Source: Phyllobacterium calauticae (GTDB lineage Bacteria > Pseudomonadota > Alphaproteobacteria > Rhizobiales > Rhizobiaceae). From it: a stretch of DNA of 64,000 nt. A program made the translations under genes and the position numbers. The notes beneath the pieces were generated by a model that was given only the letters and a program-made list of their open reading frames with translations, ran no database searches and was not told where the DNA came from. Shown piece after piece: positions 52,150 to 61,410 of the stretch; position 1 is the stretch's first letter, and every line of letters starts with the position of its first letter. The stretch spans positions 248,001 to 312,000 of the forward strand of contig NZ_JAGENB010000002.1 in the NCBI RefSeq assembly GCF_019991125.1, read 5' to 3'.

Positions 52150-53967
52150 ATGACGTTCGTGCGAAATCTTATGTGGGCGCCTACAATTGGCCTATCCTGG
52201 CTGTGGGGTCTGGGTTTTTTCTATTCCATCCACGTCACGCTGACCTATGGCTGGCTTGGTTTCTTCGGTTTCGCGATCTCGAACGTTGGCGGTCTCTGGT
52301 TGTTCGGCTTTATTCTCGGCCGCAGCAAGCGGACGCCGGACCAGATCATGAAGGACATCGAAAACCGCTATGTCGGCGTCTTTCTGCTGTTCCAGATGGC
52401 GGCGCTCGTGGTGACGGTTTTCGGCTTCGTTGCCTATTTGTGGCAGCCGATTGTGGGCGAGGGCGCGACAATAGGCGTTGCTTTCCTGCTTCTGGCTTCC
52501 TGCGCCATCGGCCATGCGCTTTCACTGGAGCAGATCAAGAAGCTGCATATCCTCTATACGGTGATCGGCGTTGCCGCAGGGCTCGTGCTGCTTTCCGGTC
52601 TGCGGCAGACGTCGGATTATCCCGGTGTCCCGCTCCAGCAGTTCGATGCACGCTTTTACGGCCTTGTCATGCCGACAGTGATCGGCTTCCTGCTCGGCCC
52701 GTGGCTCGATATCCAGCATTGGCAGCGGGCGGTCTATATCAAGCGCGAAGGCGGGTCGGTCGGGATCGCCTATGGCGCCGGTGCCCTGCTGTTCTTCGGT
52801 TTTCTCCTGCTCAATGCTTCCATCGCGTCGACGGTCGGTCCCATCGGCAGCATCATTTCCATTGACGGTCTGCCGAGCGCGCAAGGGTCGGTTTCCGCAG
52901 CGGTTGTCCTGGCCGCGGAAAATGGTGCGCCCTATCTGGCGATTGCCTTTGCGATCTGGACGATAGCGGCGCTCACATCGACGGTCGACAGTTTTTATTG
53001 CGCGACGAACTGGTATCTGCGCGGCAAGAACATGCGCAGCAACAGTCCGCTGCTGGCGCTTATTCCCGATGGCATTGCCTCGTCGCCGCTGTGGCTGCTG
53101 ATCGGCGCGACCTGGGTTGCCTATGCCGCCGTACCGGCAAACTTTTCGCTCATGTATTTCATGATGCCTTTCGCCACGCTCTTCGTCAGCGCGTCCGCCA
53201 ATCTGGTTTGCGAGGCATTGGGCGCGAAACCGAAATTCGATCCAGTGCTGAGCTTCCTGATCGGCTGCGGATCGTCGCTGATCTTCATTCTCGGCTATAT
53301 CCAGCCTGTACCCGGCTTCCTGTTCCTGTCGCCATTCATCGGCTTGATCGGCGCTTTGCCGGTCATCATCGAACTGGTGGGGCCCCGCTCGAAGGCGATC
53401 CCGGTTGAAATCGTCGACCAGCCCATTCGGATGATGAGCACTGCCCCGCTGACAAACACGTCGGGCGGCGAGGAAATATCGCAATCGCATGGTTTCGATG
53501 GCGAGTGGTTCGTCATGCATCTCACCCCGACCTATGACGACACCAATTCGGTCGGGAACGTCTACTTCGCCAATTATGTGCGCTGGGTCGGCAAGGCGCG
53601 CGAATTGTTCTTCAATGTCTGCATGCCGGATTTCGATCTGGCGACGACGCGCTTCTACATCCTCACACGTTCCTTCACCCATGATTACCGGCGGGAATCG
53701 AAGGAATTCGAGCAGATCAGCGTTCGTATCAAGATCGCCCGGCACAACCGCAAATTCGTCACGCTGCAGCACGAAATCCACAGCGCAGCGCAAGGCCTGC
53801 TCGGCCATGGCGAACAGTCCCTGATGTTCGTGGACAGGGATCAGTACAATCCGCTCGATATTCCCGGCGAAGTCATCAAGGGCTTCCTGGCCTACTGGCC
53901 AAAGGATTCGCGGCTGTCACCCAGCTATCGTCCAACTGTTCAGGACAAGACGAAGCGGCAGGCGTGA
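52150..53967 (+). CDS. Fusion of a symporter-like membrane domain with a hotdog thioesterase
   Basis: A 605-residue protein with two unlike parts. Residues about 1-412 form roughly 10-12 membrane helices; IAALTSTVDSFYCATNWYLRGK resembles the STADS-type motif of sodium:solute symporters, and LLGPWLDIQHWQRAVYIKREG fits the same group. Residues about 455-580 are a 4-hydroxybenzoyl-CoA thioesterase-like hotdog domain (DDTNSVGNVYFANYVRWVGKARELFF). The thioesterase would face the cytosol and act on acyl-CoA or acyl-ACP at the membrane. It stands alone. I infer transport or sensing coupled to thioester hydrolysis, without direct support. Confidence 0.8.
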   Translation: MTFVRNLMWAPTIGLSWLWGLGFFYSIHVTLTYGWLGFFGFAISNVGGLWLFGFILGRSKRTPDQIMKDIENRYVGVFLLFQMAALVVTVFGFVAYLWQPIVGEGATIGVAFLLLASCAIGHALSLEQIKKLHILYTVIGVAAGLVLLSGLRQTSDYPGVPLQQFDARFYGLVMPTVIGFLLGPWLDIQHWQRAVYIKREGGSVGIAYGAGALLFFGFLLLNASIASTVGPIGSIISIDGLPSAQGSVSAAVVLAAENGAPYLAIAFAIWTIAALTSTVDSFYCATNWYLRGKNMRSNSPLLALIPDGIASSPLWLLIGATWVAYAAVPANFSLMYFMMPFATLFVSASANLVCEALGAKPKFDPVLSFLIGCGSSLIFILGYIQPVPGFLFLSPFIGLIGALPVIIELVGPRSKAIPVEIVDQPIRMMSTAPLTNTSGGEEISQSHGFDGEWFVMHLTPTYDDTNSVGNVYFANYVRWVGKARELFFNVCMPDFDLATTRFYILTRSFTHDYRRESKEFEQISVRIKIARHNRKFVTLQHEIHSAAQGLLGHGEQSLMFVDRDQYNPLDIPGEVIKGFLAYWPKDSRLSPSYRPTVQDKTKRQA

Positions 53968-54011
53968 GCTGCCGGGCTGCTTCCTCTCTTCATCAGGTTT
54001 GAGAACGCGCC

Positions 54012-56354
54012 TCAGCTGGCGACTTCGTAGCGGTCGCGGTCGAAGGACATGAGGTCGGCTGTCTTGTCAAACGGTTCCGCCGGGCTGAACAGGAAGCCCT
54101 GCACCTGATCACAGCCTTCTTTTTGCAGGCAGGCCAGCTGTTCACGGGTTTCAACGCCTTCCGCGGTGATCTTCATGCCCATGCTCGCGCCGAGGCCCAT
54201 CACCGCACGGATAATGGCAAGGCTTCCCCTGTTGTGCGGGAGGTCGCGCACAAAGGACTGATCGATCTTGATCTTGTCGAATGGCATCTTGCGCAGATAG
54301 CTCAGGCTGGAGTAGCCGGTGCCGAAATCGTCAAGCGCAATGCTTACACCCATTGCCCGGAACTGCCGCAGCAGGGAAATCGCCGCGACATTGGCTTCAA
54401 GGAACACGGATTCGGTGATCTCGAGTTCCAGGCGGTTGGGCTTCAGCTTGTTGGTTGTCAGCGCATCGCGAACGATGGAGGCGAGATCCGAATGGCGGAA
54501 CTGGATCGCGGAAATATTGATCGCCACATGGATGTCGTCGGGCCAGGACACCGCCGTCTTGCAAGCCTCCTGGATGATCCATTCGCCGAGGGGGATGATA
54601 TTGCCGGTCTCTTCCGCAATCGGAATGAAGATGGCCGGAGAAATATACCCGTGCACCGGATGCTTCCAGCGCAGGAGGGTTTCAAACCCGACGGTCTTGA
54701 GCGTGATAGCCGACACGATCGGCTGGAAATGCAGGATGAACTCCTCCCGCGCCAGAGCGCCGCGCAAATCCATCGCCAGGGCGCGCTTGGCCTCGATCCG
54801 CGCATCCATTTCGACTTCGTAGAAGCGATAGCTGTTCCGGCCCTCGTTCTTGGTGCGGTACAGCGCAAGGTCGGCGCAGCGCATGATGTCGCTGACGCTG
54901 TCCATTGGGGCAAGCGCGATGCCGATGCTGATATGGATGTTGATCTGGATGCCATCGATCCAGAATGGCTGTGAGATGCGCTGCACGAGATCTTCCGCCA
55001 GTGCCGTCGCTTCGGGCTGGCCGGCGCCAGGGGCAAGGATCGCAAATTCGTCGCCGGAGAGACGCGCCACGATGTAGCGGGCAGGGGATGTGCCGCGCAA
55101 ACGCTCCGCGACCTGCTTCAGCAACTGGTCGCCGATGCCGTGGCCGAAGCTGTCATTGACGGTCTTGAATTCGTCGAGGTCGATGCAGAACACGGCAAAG
55201 CCGGCAAGGCCGGTTTCCAGTTCCTTGGTTGCTTCGGCGAGTTGATCGGTGAACAGGGTTCTGTTCGGCAGATCGGTGAGCACGTCATAGCGGGCGAGAT
55301 AGGACAGCTTGTCTTCCGACTGCTTTGCCGCTGTCACGTCGGAACCAACCCCGCGATAACCGCAGAACTGCCCGGCATTGTCAAAGATGGCCTTGCCGGT
55401 CAGTGACCACCAGCGGGTTTCGCCCTTTATCTTGATCGGCAATATATGGTTGCGGAAGGTCGTGCGGTTTTCAATGGCCTGCCAGATCGACCCCACTTTC
55501 ACCGCCTCTTCAGCGTGTGACTGGTCGACCTTGAACAGTTGCGCGAAGGGCATTCCCTGCAATTGCTTGGTGGTTTTCTCGGCGATCTGTGCCAGGCGCG
55601 GCGAGGTGTGCTGGAGCTTCAGGTCGGCGTCGGTTTCCCAGATCCAGTCGCTGGCATTCTCTTCGAAATCATAGAGAAGCAGGCTGATAACCTCCTTCTG
55701 CTGCTCGACCTTGATCTGGTCGAGCGTGCGCATGACGATCAGGTTGCTCATGTGCACGATGGTGAACAGGATGAACAGCGCATAGATGGCCAGCAAGATC
55801 GCAATGAAAAGAAAGAAATCCTCGCCGGTTGAGGCGAGGGCAAAGAACGAGCCGGTGATGATCGCGCCTGAAAAGGCAATGGCTGCCAGCGGAACCACGG
55901 CCACGCCGATGCCGGTCGCCATGAGACCGGCCGCCGTGCAGGCGATCAGCAGCCTGTGGTAGGCGTCGGCTTCCAGAAAAAGCATGAGCGGAATGCTGGC
56001 CAGGCACAGGCCGTAACATGCGGATATGATGATCAGGTATTTGATGCCGGCGAAGCCAAGCTCCTTGACCTTTGGCACCTTGTACCATTGCCAGCAGGCA
56101 AACAGCGACGCGGCGGTCATGACGGTGACGATGGTGGCCAGACTGCCCAGATACAGGCTATGTCCCTGATCCCAGAAGACAAACGCCACCACGAACACGA
56201 CGCTCATGGCCACGATGACGGTAAAGGGCGCCAGTCGCAGCGCCACATCCATCTGTTCAGCGTAGACCCGCCGCTTGACGGCAGGATTTATCGTTCCCCG
56301 CATGCCGAACATGGAACGGATAGCGTCAGGCGTATGGAAATTCGTCAGTTGCAC
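54012..56354 (-). CDS. Membrane-bound PAS-GGDEF-EAL c-di-GMP protein
   Basis: A 780-residue signalling protein. Residues about 35-205 hold seven hydrophobic segments, about 220-340 a PAS domain, then GGDEF with RLSGDEF near residue 433, and EAL from about 535 with FETLLRWKH (ETL in place of EAL), DDFGTGYSSLSYLRKMPFDKIKID and the C-terminal EGVE/QGF blocks. The catalytic glutamate of ETL is retained, so phosphodiesterase activity is possible; SGDEF may or may not be an active cyclase. A GTG start at 56354 is the only plausible one. Confidence 0.88.
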   Translation of the reverse strand: MQLTNFHTPDAIRSMFGMRGTINPAVKRRVYAEQMDVALRLAPFTVIVAMSVVFVVAFVFWDQGHSLYLGSLATIVTVMTAASLFACWQWYKVPKVKELGFAGIKYLIIISACYGLCLASIPLMLFLEADAYHRLLIACTAAGLMATGIGVAVVPLAAIAFSGAIITGSFFALASTGEDFFLFIAILLAIYALFILFTIVHMSNLIVMRTLDQIKVEQQKEVISLLLYDFEENASDWIWETDADLKLQHTSPRLAQIAEKTTKQLQGMPFAQLFKVDQSHAEEAVKVGSIWQAIENRTTFRNHILPIKIKGETRWWSLTGKAIFDNAGQFCGYRGVGSDVTAAKQSEDKLSYLARYDVLTDLPNRTLFTDQLAEATKELETGLAGFAVFCIDLDEFKTVNDSFGHGIGDQLLKQVAERLRGTSPARYIVARLSGDEFAILAPGAGQPEATALAEDLVQRISQPFWIDGIQINIHISIGIALAPMDSVSDIMRCADLALYRTKNEGRNSYRFYEVEMDARIEAKRALAMDLRGALAREEFILHFQPIVSAITLKTVGFETLLRWKHPVHGYISPAIFIPIAEETGNIIPLGEWIIQEACKTAVSWPDDIHVAINISAIQFRHSDLASIVRDALTTNKLKPNRLELEITESVFLEANVAAISLLRQFRAMGVSIALDDFGTGYSSLSYLRKMPFDKIKIDQSFVRDLPHNRGSLAIIRAVMGLGASMGMKITAEGVETREQLACLQKEGCDQVQGFLFSPAEPFDKTADLMSFDRDRYEVAS

Positions 56355-56699
56355 TCACGGACCTCAGAAAGGCGAGTTCATATTTCCCTATGCTATTTTT
56401 ATTACGTTCGGCATTGGTTAATTTGCTTACCATTTTTTATAATAGTTACCAATGTCTTTATGATTGTATGGTTTATGCCTGAGTAATACGAGGTTATTTG
56501 TAAGAAGTTTTATAATTTCTCCGCTGGCAATGCGAATTGAATATGAATATTTAAATATAAAAGAGAATATCTATGTCTTGTATTATTAAATTCATGTAAA
56601 AACTAAAGTCGATTCCATGTATAAGGTGGGCGCTTTCACCGGCTGCGTGGCGGATCATTCAAGCGGTCCGCCTTGCCGCGTTGTTCTAGGGTCCAGACC
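56355..56699. other. AT-rich region of 345 bp without a gene
   Basis: The stretch 56380-56625 is far more AT-rich than the rest of the window (for example TATTTAAATATAAAAGAG). It probably holds the promoter of the GGDEF-EAL gene and may be a site for H-NS-like or other AT-binding proteins. No open frame with a start signal was found. Confidence 0.45.
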
Positions 56700-57002
56700 C
56701 TAGCCCCGGACTGCGAGAATTGCCGGCAGCAGGCCCGGAAAAATCTCGGCCAGTTCATTGTCGCGCAATTCGTTGATCCGCGAGGTGCCGTCGTTGCGGG
56801 TCTTGATGATCCCGGCTTCCCGCAGCACGCGGAAATGATGTGACACGCTGGATTTCGGGCGTCCGTTCTCAAGCGCGGCGCAGGTTGCCTCACCTTCGCG
56901 GGCCAACTGCCGGACAATCGACAGGCGGATGGGGTCGCTCAGCGCATAAAGCACGGATTCGAGCTGCACTTCGGTGATCTGGGGATGGCGATATTCTCTC
57001 AT
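56700..57002 (-). CDS. ArsR-family repressor
   Basis: A 100-residue winged-helix regulator: LYALSDPIRLSIVRQLAREG, KSSVSHHFRVLREAGIIKTR (recognition helix) and GTSRINEL in the wing. The metal-binding ELCV-C motif of ArsR itself is absent, so it may respond to an organic or redox signal. The ATG at 57002 (or 57008) is divergent from the old yellow enzyme gene, and two palindromes lie between them. Confidence 0.88.
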   Translation of the reverse strand: MREYRHPQITEVQLESVLYALSDPIRLSIVRQLAREGEATCAALENGRPKSSVSHHFRVLREAGIIKTRNDGTSRINELRDNELAEIFPGLLPAILAVRG

Positions 57003-57015
57003 GCACATATCCTAG

Positions 57016-57056
57016 CACAAAATTTTGTGTATTGCTATTGTTCGAATAATATCGAA
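57016..57056. promoter_or_regulatory. Two palindromes between the ArsR and OYE genes
   Basis: CACAAAATTTTGTG at 57016-57029 is a perfect 14-bp palindrome, and TTCGA-ATAATA-TCGAA at 57041-57056 has perfect 5-bp arms. Both lie in the short divergent promoter region. They are the likely binding sites of the ArsR protein for both genes. Confidence 0.7.
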
Positions 57057-57111
57057 CTATGGAAATATCAGCGGACCCGAATGTCTGCAGCACCCCACTT
57101 GGAGTAAACAT

Positions 57112-58209
57112 ATGGCCTCTCTTTTCGACCCCTTCACCTTGAAGGATGTGACATTGCGCAACCGAATCGCCGTTTCCCCGATGTGCCAGTATTCGGCAAA
57201 TGACGGCGTGATCAATGACTGGCATCACGTTCATCTCGGCGGATTGGCGCGTGGCGGTTCCGGACTGGTGATTGTCGAGGCAACCGCGGTGTCGCCGGAA
57301 GGCCGGATCACTCCGGGTTGCGCGGGGCTGTGGAATGATGAACAGGCGAAGGCATTCGCACCGGCGGTTCAGACCATCAAGGATGCGGGCGCCGTTCCCG
57401 GCATCCAGATTGGCCATGCGGGGCGCAAGGCCAGCGCGAACCGGCCGTGGGAAGGCGATGATCATATTGCGGACGATGATCCGCGCGGCTGGGAAACGAT
57501 TGCCCCTTCGGCCATTGCCTATGGCGGCGGGCTGTCGAAGGTTCCGCGCGCAATGACCAAGGCCGATATCGAGCGGGTGAAGCAGGCATTCGTCGATAGC
57601 GCCAAGCGGGCACTTTCCGTCGGCTTCGAATGGCTCGAACTGCATTTTGCCCACGGTTATCTCGCGCAGAGTTTTCTGTCCGAGCATTCCAACACGCGGA
57701 CCGACGACTATGGCGGCAGTTTTGAGAACCGCAGCCGCTTCCTCATCGAAACAGTTCAGGCCGTGCGGGCCGTCTGGCCGGACAACCTGCCGCTGACAGC
57801 GCGTCTCGGTGTCATCGAGTATGACGGTCAGGACGAAAAAACCCTCAGCGAAGCCATCGAACTTGTCAAACAGCTGAAGGCCAATGGGCTCGACTTCATC
57901 GATGTCAGCATGGGCTTCTCGCTGGGCAAGACCAATATTCCGTGGGGCCCGGCATTCCTTGGGTCCGTTGCGGAGCGTGTCCGCCGCGAAACCGGTCTGC
58001 CAGCCTCGACATCCTGGTACATCAGCACGCCGCAGGAAGCCGACGGTCTTATCCGTGATGAAAAGGTCGATCTTGTCATGCTGGCACGTCCGCTGCTGAC
58101 TGATCCGCACTGGCCGTTCCGCGCCGCCAAGGAACTGGGCGTCGAGAAGGCGGCCTGGGTTCTGCCTTCGCCCTACGCCCATTGGCTGGAACGTTATCGG
58201 GCTGCTTGA
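57112..58209 (+). CDS. NADH:flavin oxidoreductase, old yellow enzyme family (YqjM/XenA type)
   Basis: A 365-residue FMN ene-reductase. Features are RNRIAVSPMCQYSANDG with the Cys of the YqjM class (near residue 24), the substrate-binding pair His-X-X-His in LHFAHGYLAQSFLS, DDYGGSFENRSRFLIE, and the C-terminal FMN-phosphate region VMLARPLLTDPHWP. It reduces activated C=C bonds with NAD(P)H and often serves in electrophile detoxification. The ATG at 57112 follows TTGGAG. It is controlled by the divergent ArsR gene by position. Confidence 0.93.
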   Translation: MASLFDPFTLKDVTLRNRIAVSPMCQYSANDGVINDWHHVHLGGLARGGSGLVIVEATAVSPEGRITPGCAGLWNDEQAKAFAPAVQTIKDAGAVPGIQIGHAGRKASANRPWEGDDHIADDDPRGWETIAPSAIAYGGGLSKVPRAMTKADIERVKQAFVDSAKRALSVGFEWLELHFAHGYLAQSFLSEHSNTRTDDYGGSFENRSRFLIETVQAVRAVWPDNLPLTARLGVIEYDGQDEKTLSEAIELVKQLKANGLDFIDVSMGFSLGKTNIPWGPAFLGSVAERVRRETGLPASTSWYISTPQEADGLIRDEKVDLVMLARPLLTDPHWPFRAAKELGVEKAAWVLPSPYAHWLERYRAA

Positions 58210-58233
58210 GCCCTACGGGTAAACAGCATGGAG

Positions 58234-58309
58234 CCGGGAATGGAATTCTCCATACCCGGTTTCACGGATGCGCGATTGGCATAAAGTGGGGCGTTGCGCC
58301 CCGCTTTTA
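58234..58309 (+). terminator. Two hairpins after the OYE gene
   Basis: CCGGGAATGGA/TCCATACCCGG (58234-58259) is a stem with one mismatch. GTGGGGC/GCCCCGC (58286-58304) is followed by TTTTAG and is the better factor-independent terminator. The rest of the 211-bp spacer before metY was checked for a SAM-type riboswitch and none was recognised. Confidence 0.72.
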
Positions 58310-58420
58310 GTATGGGATTTCCCGAACGCGCTGAAATAAGCAACGGCCTGCGTATTCCCCCATTGCAACTTCTCCTAGTGTTTCGGGTGATCATTCCGCA
58401 CCAACACGAGGACGAAAACC

Positions 58421-59728
58421 ATGGCAGTCCATTTGCACCCCGAGACCATCGCCCTGCATGCCGGCTGGCGGGCGGATCCCGCAACCGGCGCCGTGGCCGT
58501 GCCGATCTACCAGACGACCTCGTACCAGTTCCGTGACACGGAGCACGCGGCCAATCTCTTCGCGTTGAAGGAACTCGGCAACATCTATACGCGCATCGGC
58601 AATCCGACCACCGATGTCCTGGAGAAGCGTGTTGCCGCACTTGACGGCGGTATTGCTGCGCTCGCGGTTTCTTCGGGGCAGGCGGCGTCAGCCCTGGCCG
58701 TGCAGAACCTTGCGCGGGCCGGTGACAATATCGTCAGTTCCACCGATCTCTACGGCGGCACATGGAACCTCTTTGCCAATACGCTGAAGGATCAGGGCAT
58801 CGAGGTACGCTTTGTCGATCCCCGGGACCCCGAAGCGTTTCGCCGGGCTACGGATGAGCGAACCCGTGCCTATTACGCGGAAACACTGCCCAATCCGAAA
58901 CTCACCGTATTTCCGATTGCCGAAGTCGCCGCCATCGGGCGCGAATATGGCATTCCGCTGATCGTCGACAATACGGCGGCGCCGCTGATCGCGCGGCCCC
59001 TGCAGCATGGGGCCGCCATTGTCGTCTACTCCACCACCAAATATCTTGGCGGGCACGGCACTTCCATCGGCGGCATCATTGTCGATGGCGGGCAGTTTGA
59101 CTGGGAGAAATTCCCGGAACGGCAGCCAGCGCTGAACACACCCGATCCAAGCTATCACGGCGCGGTCTGGACGGAGGCGGTCAAACCCATCGGACCCGTC
59201 GCCTATATCATCAAGGCGCGCGTCACGCTTTTGCGCGACCTTGGCGCGGCGCTATCCCCCTTCAATGCGTTCCAGACCATCCAAGGCATCGAGACGCTGT
59301 CGCTGCGTCTCGAGCGCCACGTCGAGAATGCGCAGAAGGTTGCCGAGTTCCTGGCCAAGCGGCCGGAGATCGCCAAGGTCATCCATCCATCGCAGCAGAG
59401 CGGTCTCGATCGCGAGCGGGCGGAGAAATATCTCTCTGGCAGTTTTGGTGGTCTGGTCGGTTTCGAGCTCAAGGGTGGCCTGCAGGCAGGGCGCAAATTC
59501 ATCGAAGCGCTCGAACTCTTCTACCACGTGGCCAACATCGGCGATGTCCGCAGCCTCGCCATCCATCCGGCAACGACCACGCATTCCCAGCTCTCGCCGG
59601 AAGAACAGCGGGCGAGCGGCGTTTCGGAAGGTTACATCCGGCTCTCGGTCGGCATCGAACATATCGATGATATTCTCAACGATCTGGAGCGCGGCCTGAA
59701 TGCATCTAAACTTGCACTCGCCGCTTGA
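58421..59728 (+). CDS. metY: O-acetylhomoserine aminocarboxypropyltransferase (sulfhydrylase)
   Basis: A 435-residue pyridoxal-phosphate enzyme of the Cys/Met metabolism family. It has IYQTTSYQFRDTEHAANLFAL, GNIYTRIGNPTTDVLEKRVA, the cofactor Lys in YSTTKYLGGHGTSIGG (near residue 208) and ATTTHSQLSPEEQRASGVSEGYIRLSVGIEHIDDI. It makes homocysteine from O-acetylhomoserine and sulfide. The methionine importer metNIQ follows after about 560 bp, so the neighbourhood serves methionine supply. CGAGGACG precedes the ATG at a good distance. Confidence 0.92.
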   Translation: MAVHLHPETIALHAGWRADPATGAVAVPIYQTTSYQFRDTEHAANLFALKELGNIYTRIGNPTTDVLEKRVAALDGGIAALAVSSGQAASALAVQNLARAGDNIVSSTDLYGGTWNLFANTLKDQGIEVRFVDPRDPEAFRRATDERTRAYYAETLPNPKLTVFPIAEVAAIGREYGIPLIVDNTAAPLIARPLQHGAAIVVYSTTKYLGGHGTSIGGIIVDGGQFDWEKFPERQPALNTPDPSYHGAVWTEAVKPIGPVAYIIKARVTLLRDLGAALSPFNAFQTIQGIETLSLRLERHVENAQKVAEFLAKRPEIAKVIHPSQQSGLDRERAEKYLSGSFGGLVGFELKGGLQAGRKFIEALELFYHVANIGDVRSLAIHPATTTHSQLSPEEQRASGVSEGYIRLSVGIEHIDDILNDLERGLNASKLALAA

Positions 59729-59775
59729 AACCCAGGGTTGGTTGGAATTACGGACGGGATATTGTAATCTTCTGG

Positions 59776-59810
59776 AGTGAGGGATGGGCTTTCACCCACC
59801 CCTCGCTTCT
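59776..59810 (+). terminator. Hairpin after metY
   Basis: GAGGGATGGG (59779-59788), loop CTTTCA, CCCACCCCTC (59795-59804): a 10-bp stem with one mismatch, followed by GCTTCT. It lies 50 bp after the metY stop. The T-tract is weak. Confidence 0.5.
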
Positions 59811-59898
59811 AGAGTGTAAATCGAACCCGGATCACCAGCTGCCAGCCGGTCCGGGTTCTTTTCACCTCTAGCGTGATGCTAAACGGCAATTTCCGCAT
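59809..59898 (-). CDS. 29-aa candidate small protein, beta-hairpin-like
   Basis: A very short open frame on the minus strand with a textbook ribosome-binding site (GGAGGTGAT, 4 nt before the ATG). The product alternates hydrophobic and basic residues (SITLEVKRT, then GWQLVIRVRFTL), as in a two-stranded beta hairpin. The hairpin-forming DNA at 59823-59858 lies inside this frame. I do not know a named family; it could be a chance frame, but the ribosome-binding site is unusually good. Confidence 0.38.
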   Translation of the reverse strand: MRKLPFSITLEVKRTRTGWQLVIRVRFTL

Positions 59899-60285
59899 AG
59901 ATCACCTCCAGTTTTGAGAGCAAGGCCATTGCTATGGTCGGGAGGCCCGTCTTCCCGATGCACCGGCTGGCTCGGTGTGTCTGCTTCGCCCTCAAATGGA
60001 TCGCGTGTAAAACGCCTGTTCAATCCACTGCCCGTTTTCATGGAGCGCCGCTAGAAATGCAGAGTTGAATCATTTGAGGTAAGCGGTTGTTTTGAATAGC
60101 AATTTACAACTATAGTCGAACGCGCTTGGCGTGATCTTGACGCATAGTTCCGGCCGCCGGCCGATGAAGCCGCGATTTCCAGTATCGAAAATGTTCATGC
60201 TTGCCCGTAAGCCCTATCGAAAAGTCGACCGGATCGGTATAGACGGTCGCAAACAGACAACAGGGCGGCTGCACAGGCAGCGCAA
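59899..60285. other. 387-bp region before metN without a recognised gene
   Basis: No open frame with start signal or domain is seen on either strand. It presumably carries the metNIQ promoter. No known methionine- or SAM-sensing riboswitch pattern was recognised. Confidence 0.4.
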
Positions 60286-61410
60286 ATGATGATGACGGTT
60301 GTGACACGGAAGACGGGAGAAGCGGCGGGAACGGCTGCGGGTGATGGATTGACCGCGGCGGCTGATCCGATGGTGGCGTTTGAAGGCGTTTCCAAACGCT
60401 TTGCGGCAGGGCGGACCAGTGCGGAAGTGGCCGCGCTCGACGGTGTCGATCTGATTGTCCCGCGCGGTTCCGTCACCGGCATTATCGGCCGTTCCGGCGC
60501 GGGCAAGTCCACCCTGATCCGCCTGGTCAACGGGCTGGAAAAGCCGACGAGTGGCCGCGTCGTTGTCGACGGGGTAAATATTGCCGAGCTTGATGAAAAG
60601 CGGCTGCGCGACGTGCGCCGCTCCATCGGCATGATCTTCCAGCATTTCAATCTGCTCTCGTCGCGCACGGCTTTCGACAATATCGCCCTGCCGCTCGAAA
60701 TCGCCGGTGTCGACAGACAGACCATCGAAAAGCGGGTGACACCGTTGCTCGATCTGGTGGGGCTGTCGGACAAGCGCAATCGCTATCCCTCCGAACTGTC
60801 CGGCGGGCAGAAGCAGCGCATCGGCATCGCACGGGCTCTGGCAACGGAACCCAAACTGCTCCTCTCGGACGAAGCGACATCGGCACTTGATCCTGAAACA
60901 ACCCGGTCGATTCTTGCCCTGCTCAAGACCATCAACAAGGAGCTTGGCCTCACGGTTCTGCTGATCACCCATGAGATGGAAGTGATCAAGACCATTGCCG
61001 ATCATGTGGCGGTTATCGATGGCGGACGCATCGTCGAGCAGGGCCCGACCTTTGACGTGTTCACTGGTCATACCCATGCGACAACCCGGTCGCTGCTGGG
61101 TGGATTGGCAGGGCTGCATCTGCCGGAGTTTTTGACGCGGCAGATGGTCGAGAAGCCGGAACCGGGCTTGCGGACGATCCTGCGCATCATCTTCAAGGGC
61201 GAGAATGCGACGGAGCCCATGCTGGCGCGGCTCGGCAGCGATCTCGGTATCGAGGTCAATATCATGGCCGGTGCGGTCGACGAGATTGCCGGGCGCCCCT
61301 TCGGCATGCTGGTTGTTTCCCTGCTCGCCGATGAGGCAAAGATAGTCCAAGCCCGAAGCTTTCTTGCCGATCACGGCCTGTCATCGGAGGTTGTCGGCTA
61401 TGTCCGCTGA
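60286..61410 (+). CDS. metN: Methionine ABC transporter ATP-binding protein
   Basis: A 374-residue ATPase. Walker A is [13 protein letters not shown] (near residue 68), followed by the MetN-typical [18 protein letters not shown]. The signature is [15 protein letters not shown], Walker [17 protein letters not shown], and the switch His lies in [10 protein letters not shown]. The C-terminal ~85 residues form the NIL domain that binds methionine and inhibits transport. The first ~25 residues before the ATPase are extra. Three ATGs in a row (60286, 60289, 60292) leave the exact start open. It overlaps metI by 11 bp. Confidence 0.93.
   Translation: MMMTVVTRKTGEAAGTAAGDGLTAAADPMVAFEGVSKRFAAGRTSAEVAALDGVDLIVPRGSVTGIIGRSGAGKSTLIRLVNGLEKPTSGRVVVDGVNIAELDEKRLRDVRRSIGMIFQHFNLLSSRTAFDNIALPLEIAGVDRQTIEKRVTPLLDLVGLSDKRNRYPSELSGGQKQRIGIARALATEPKLLLSDEATSALDPETTRSILALLKTINKELGLTVLLITHEMEVIKTIADHVAVIDGGRIVEQGPTFDVFTGHTHATTRSLLGGLAGLHLPEFLTRQMVEKPEPGLRTILRIIFKGENATEPMLARLGSDLGIEVNIMAGAVDEIAGRPFGMLVVSLLADEAKIVQARSFLADHGLSSEVVGYVR

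Noticed and set aside
58210-58420. Possible SAM-type riboswitch before metY
   Set aside because: Alphaproteobacteria often have one before met genes, so it was looked for. Only two terminator-like hairpins were found, and no SAM-I or SAM-II pattern could be recognised by eye.
59823-59858. GAACCCGGA...TCCGGGTTC stem first read as a second terminator of metY
   Set aside because: It is followed by TTTT and may still act so, but it lies inside a short minus-strand frame with an excellent ribosome-binding site, so it was kept as part of that candidate and not listed as a terminator.
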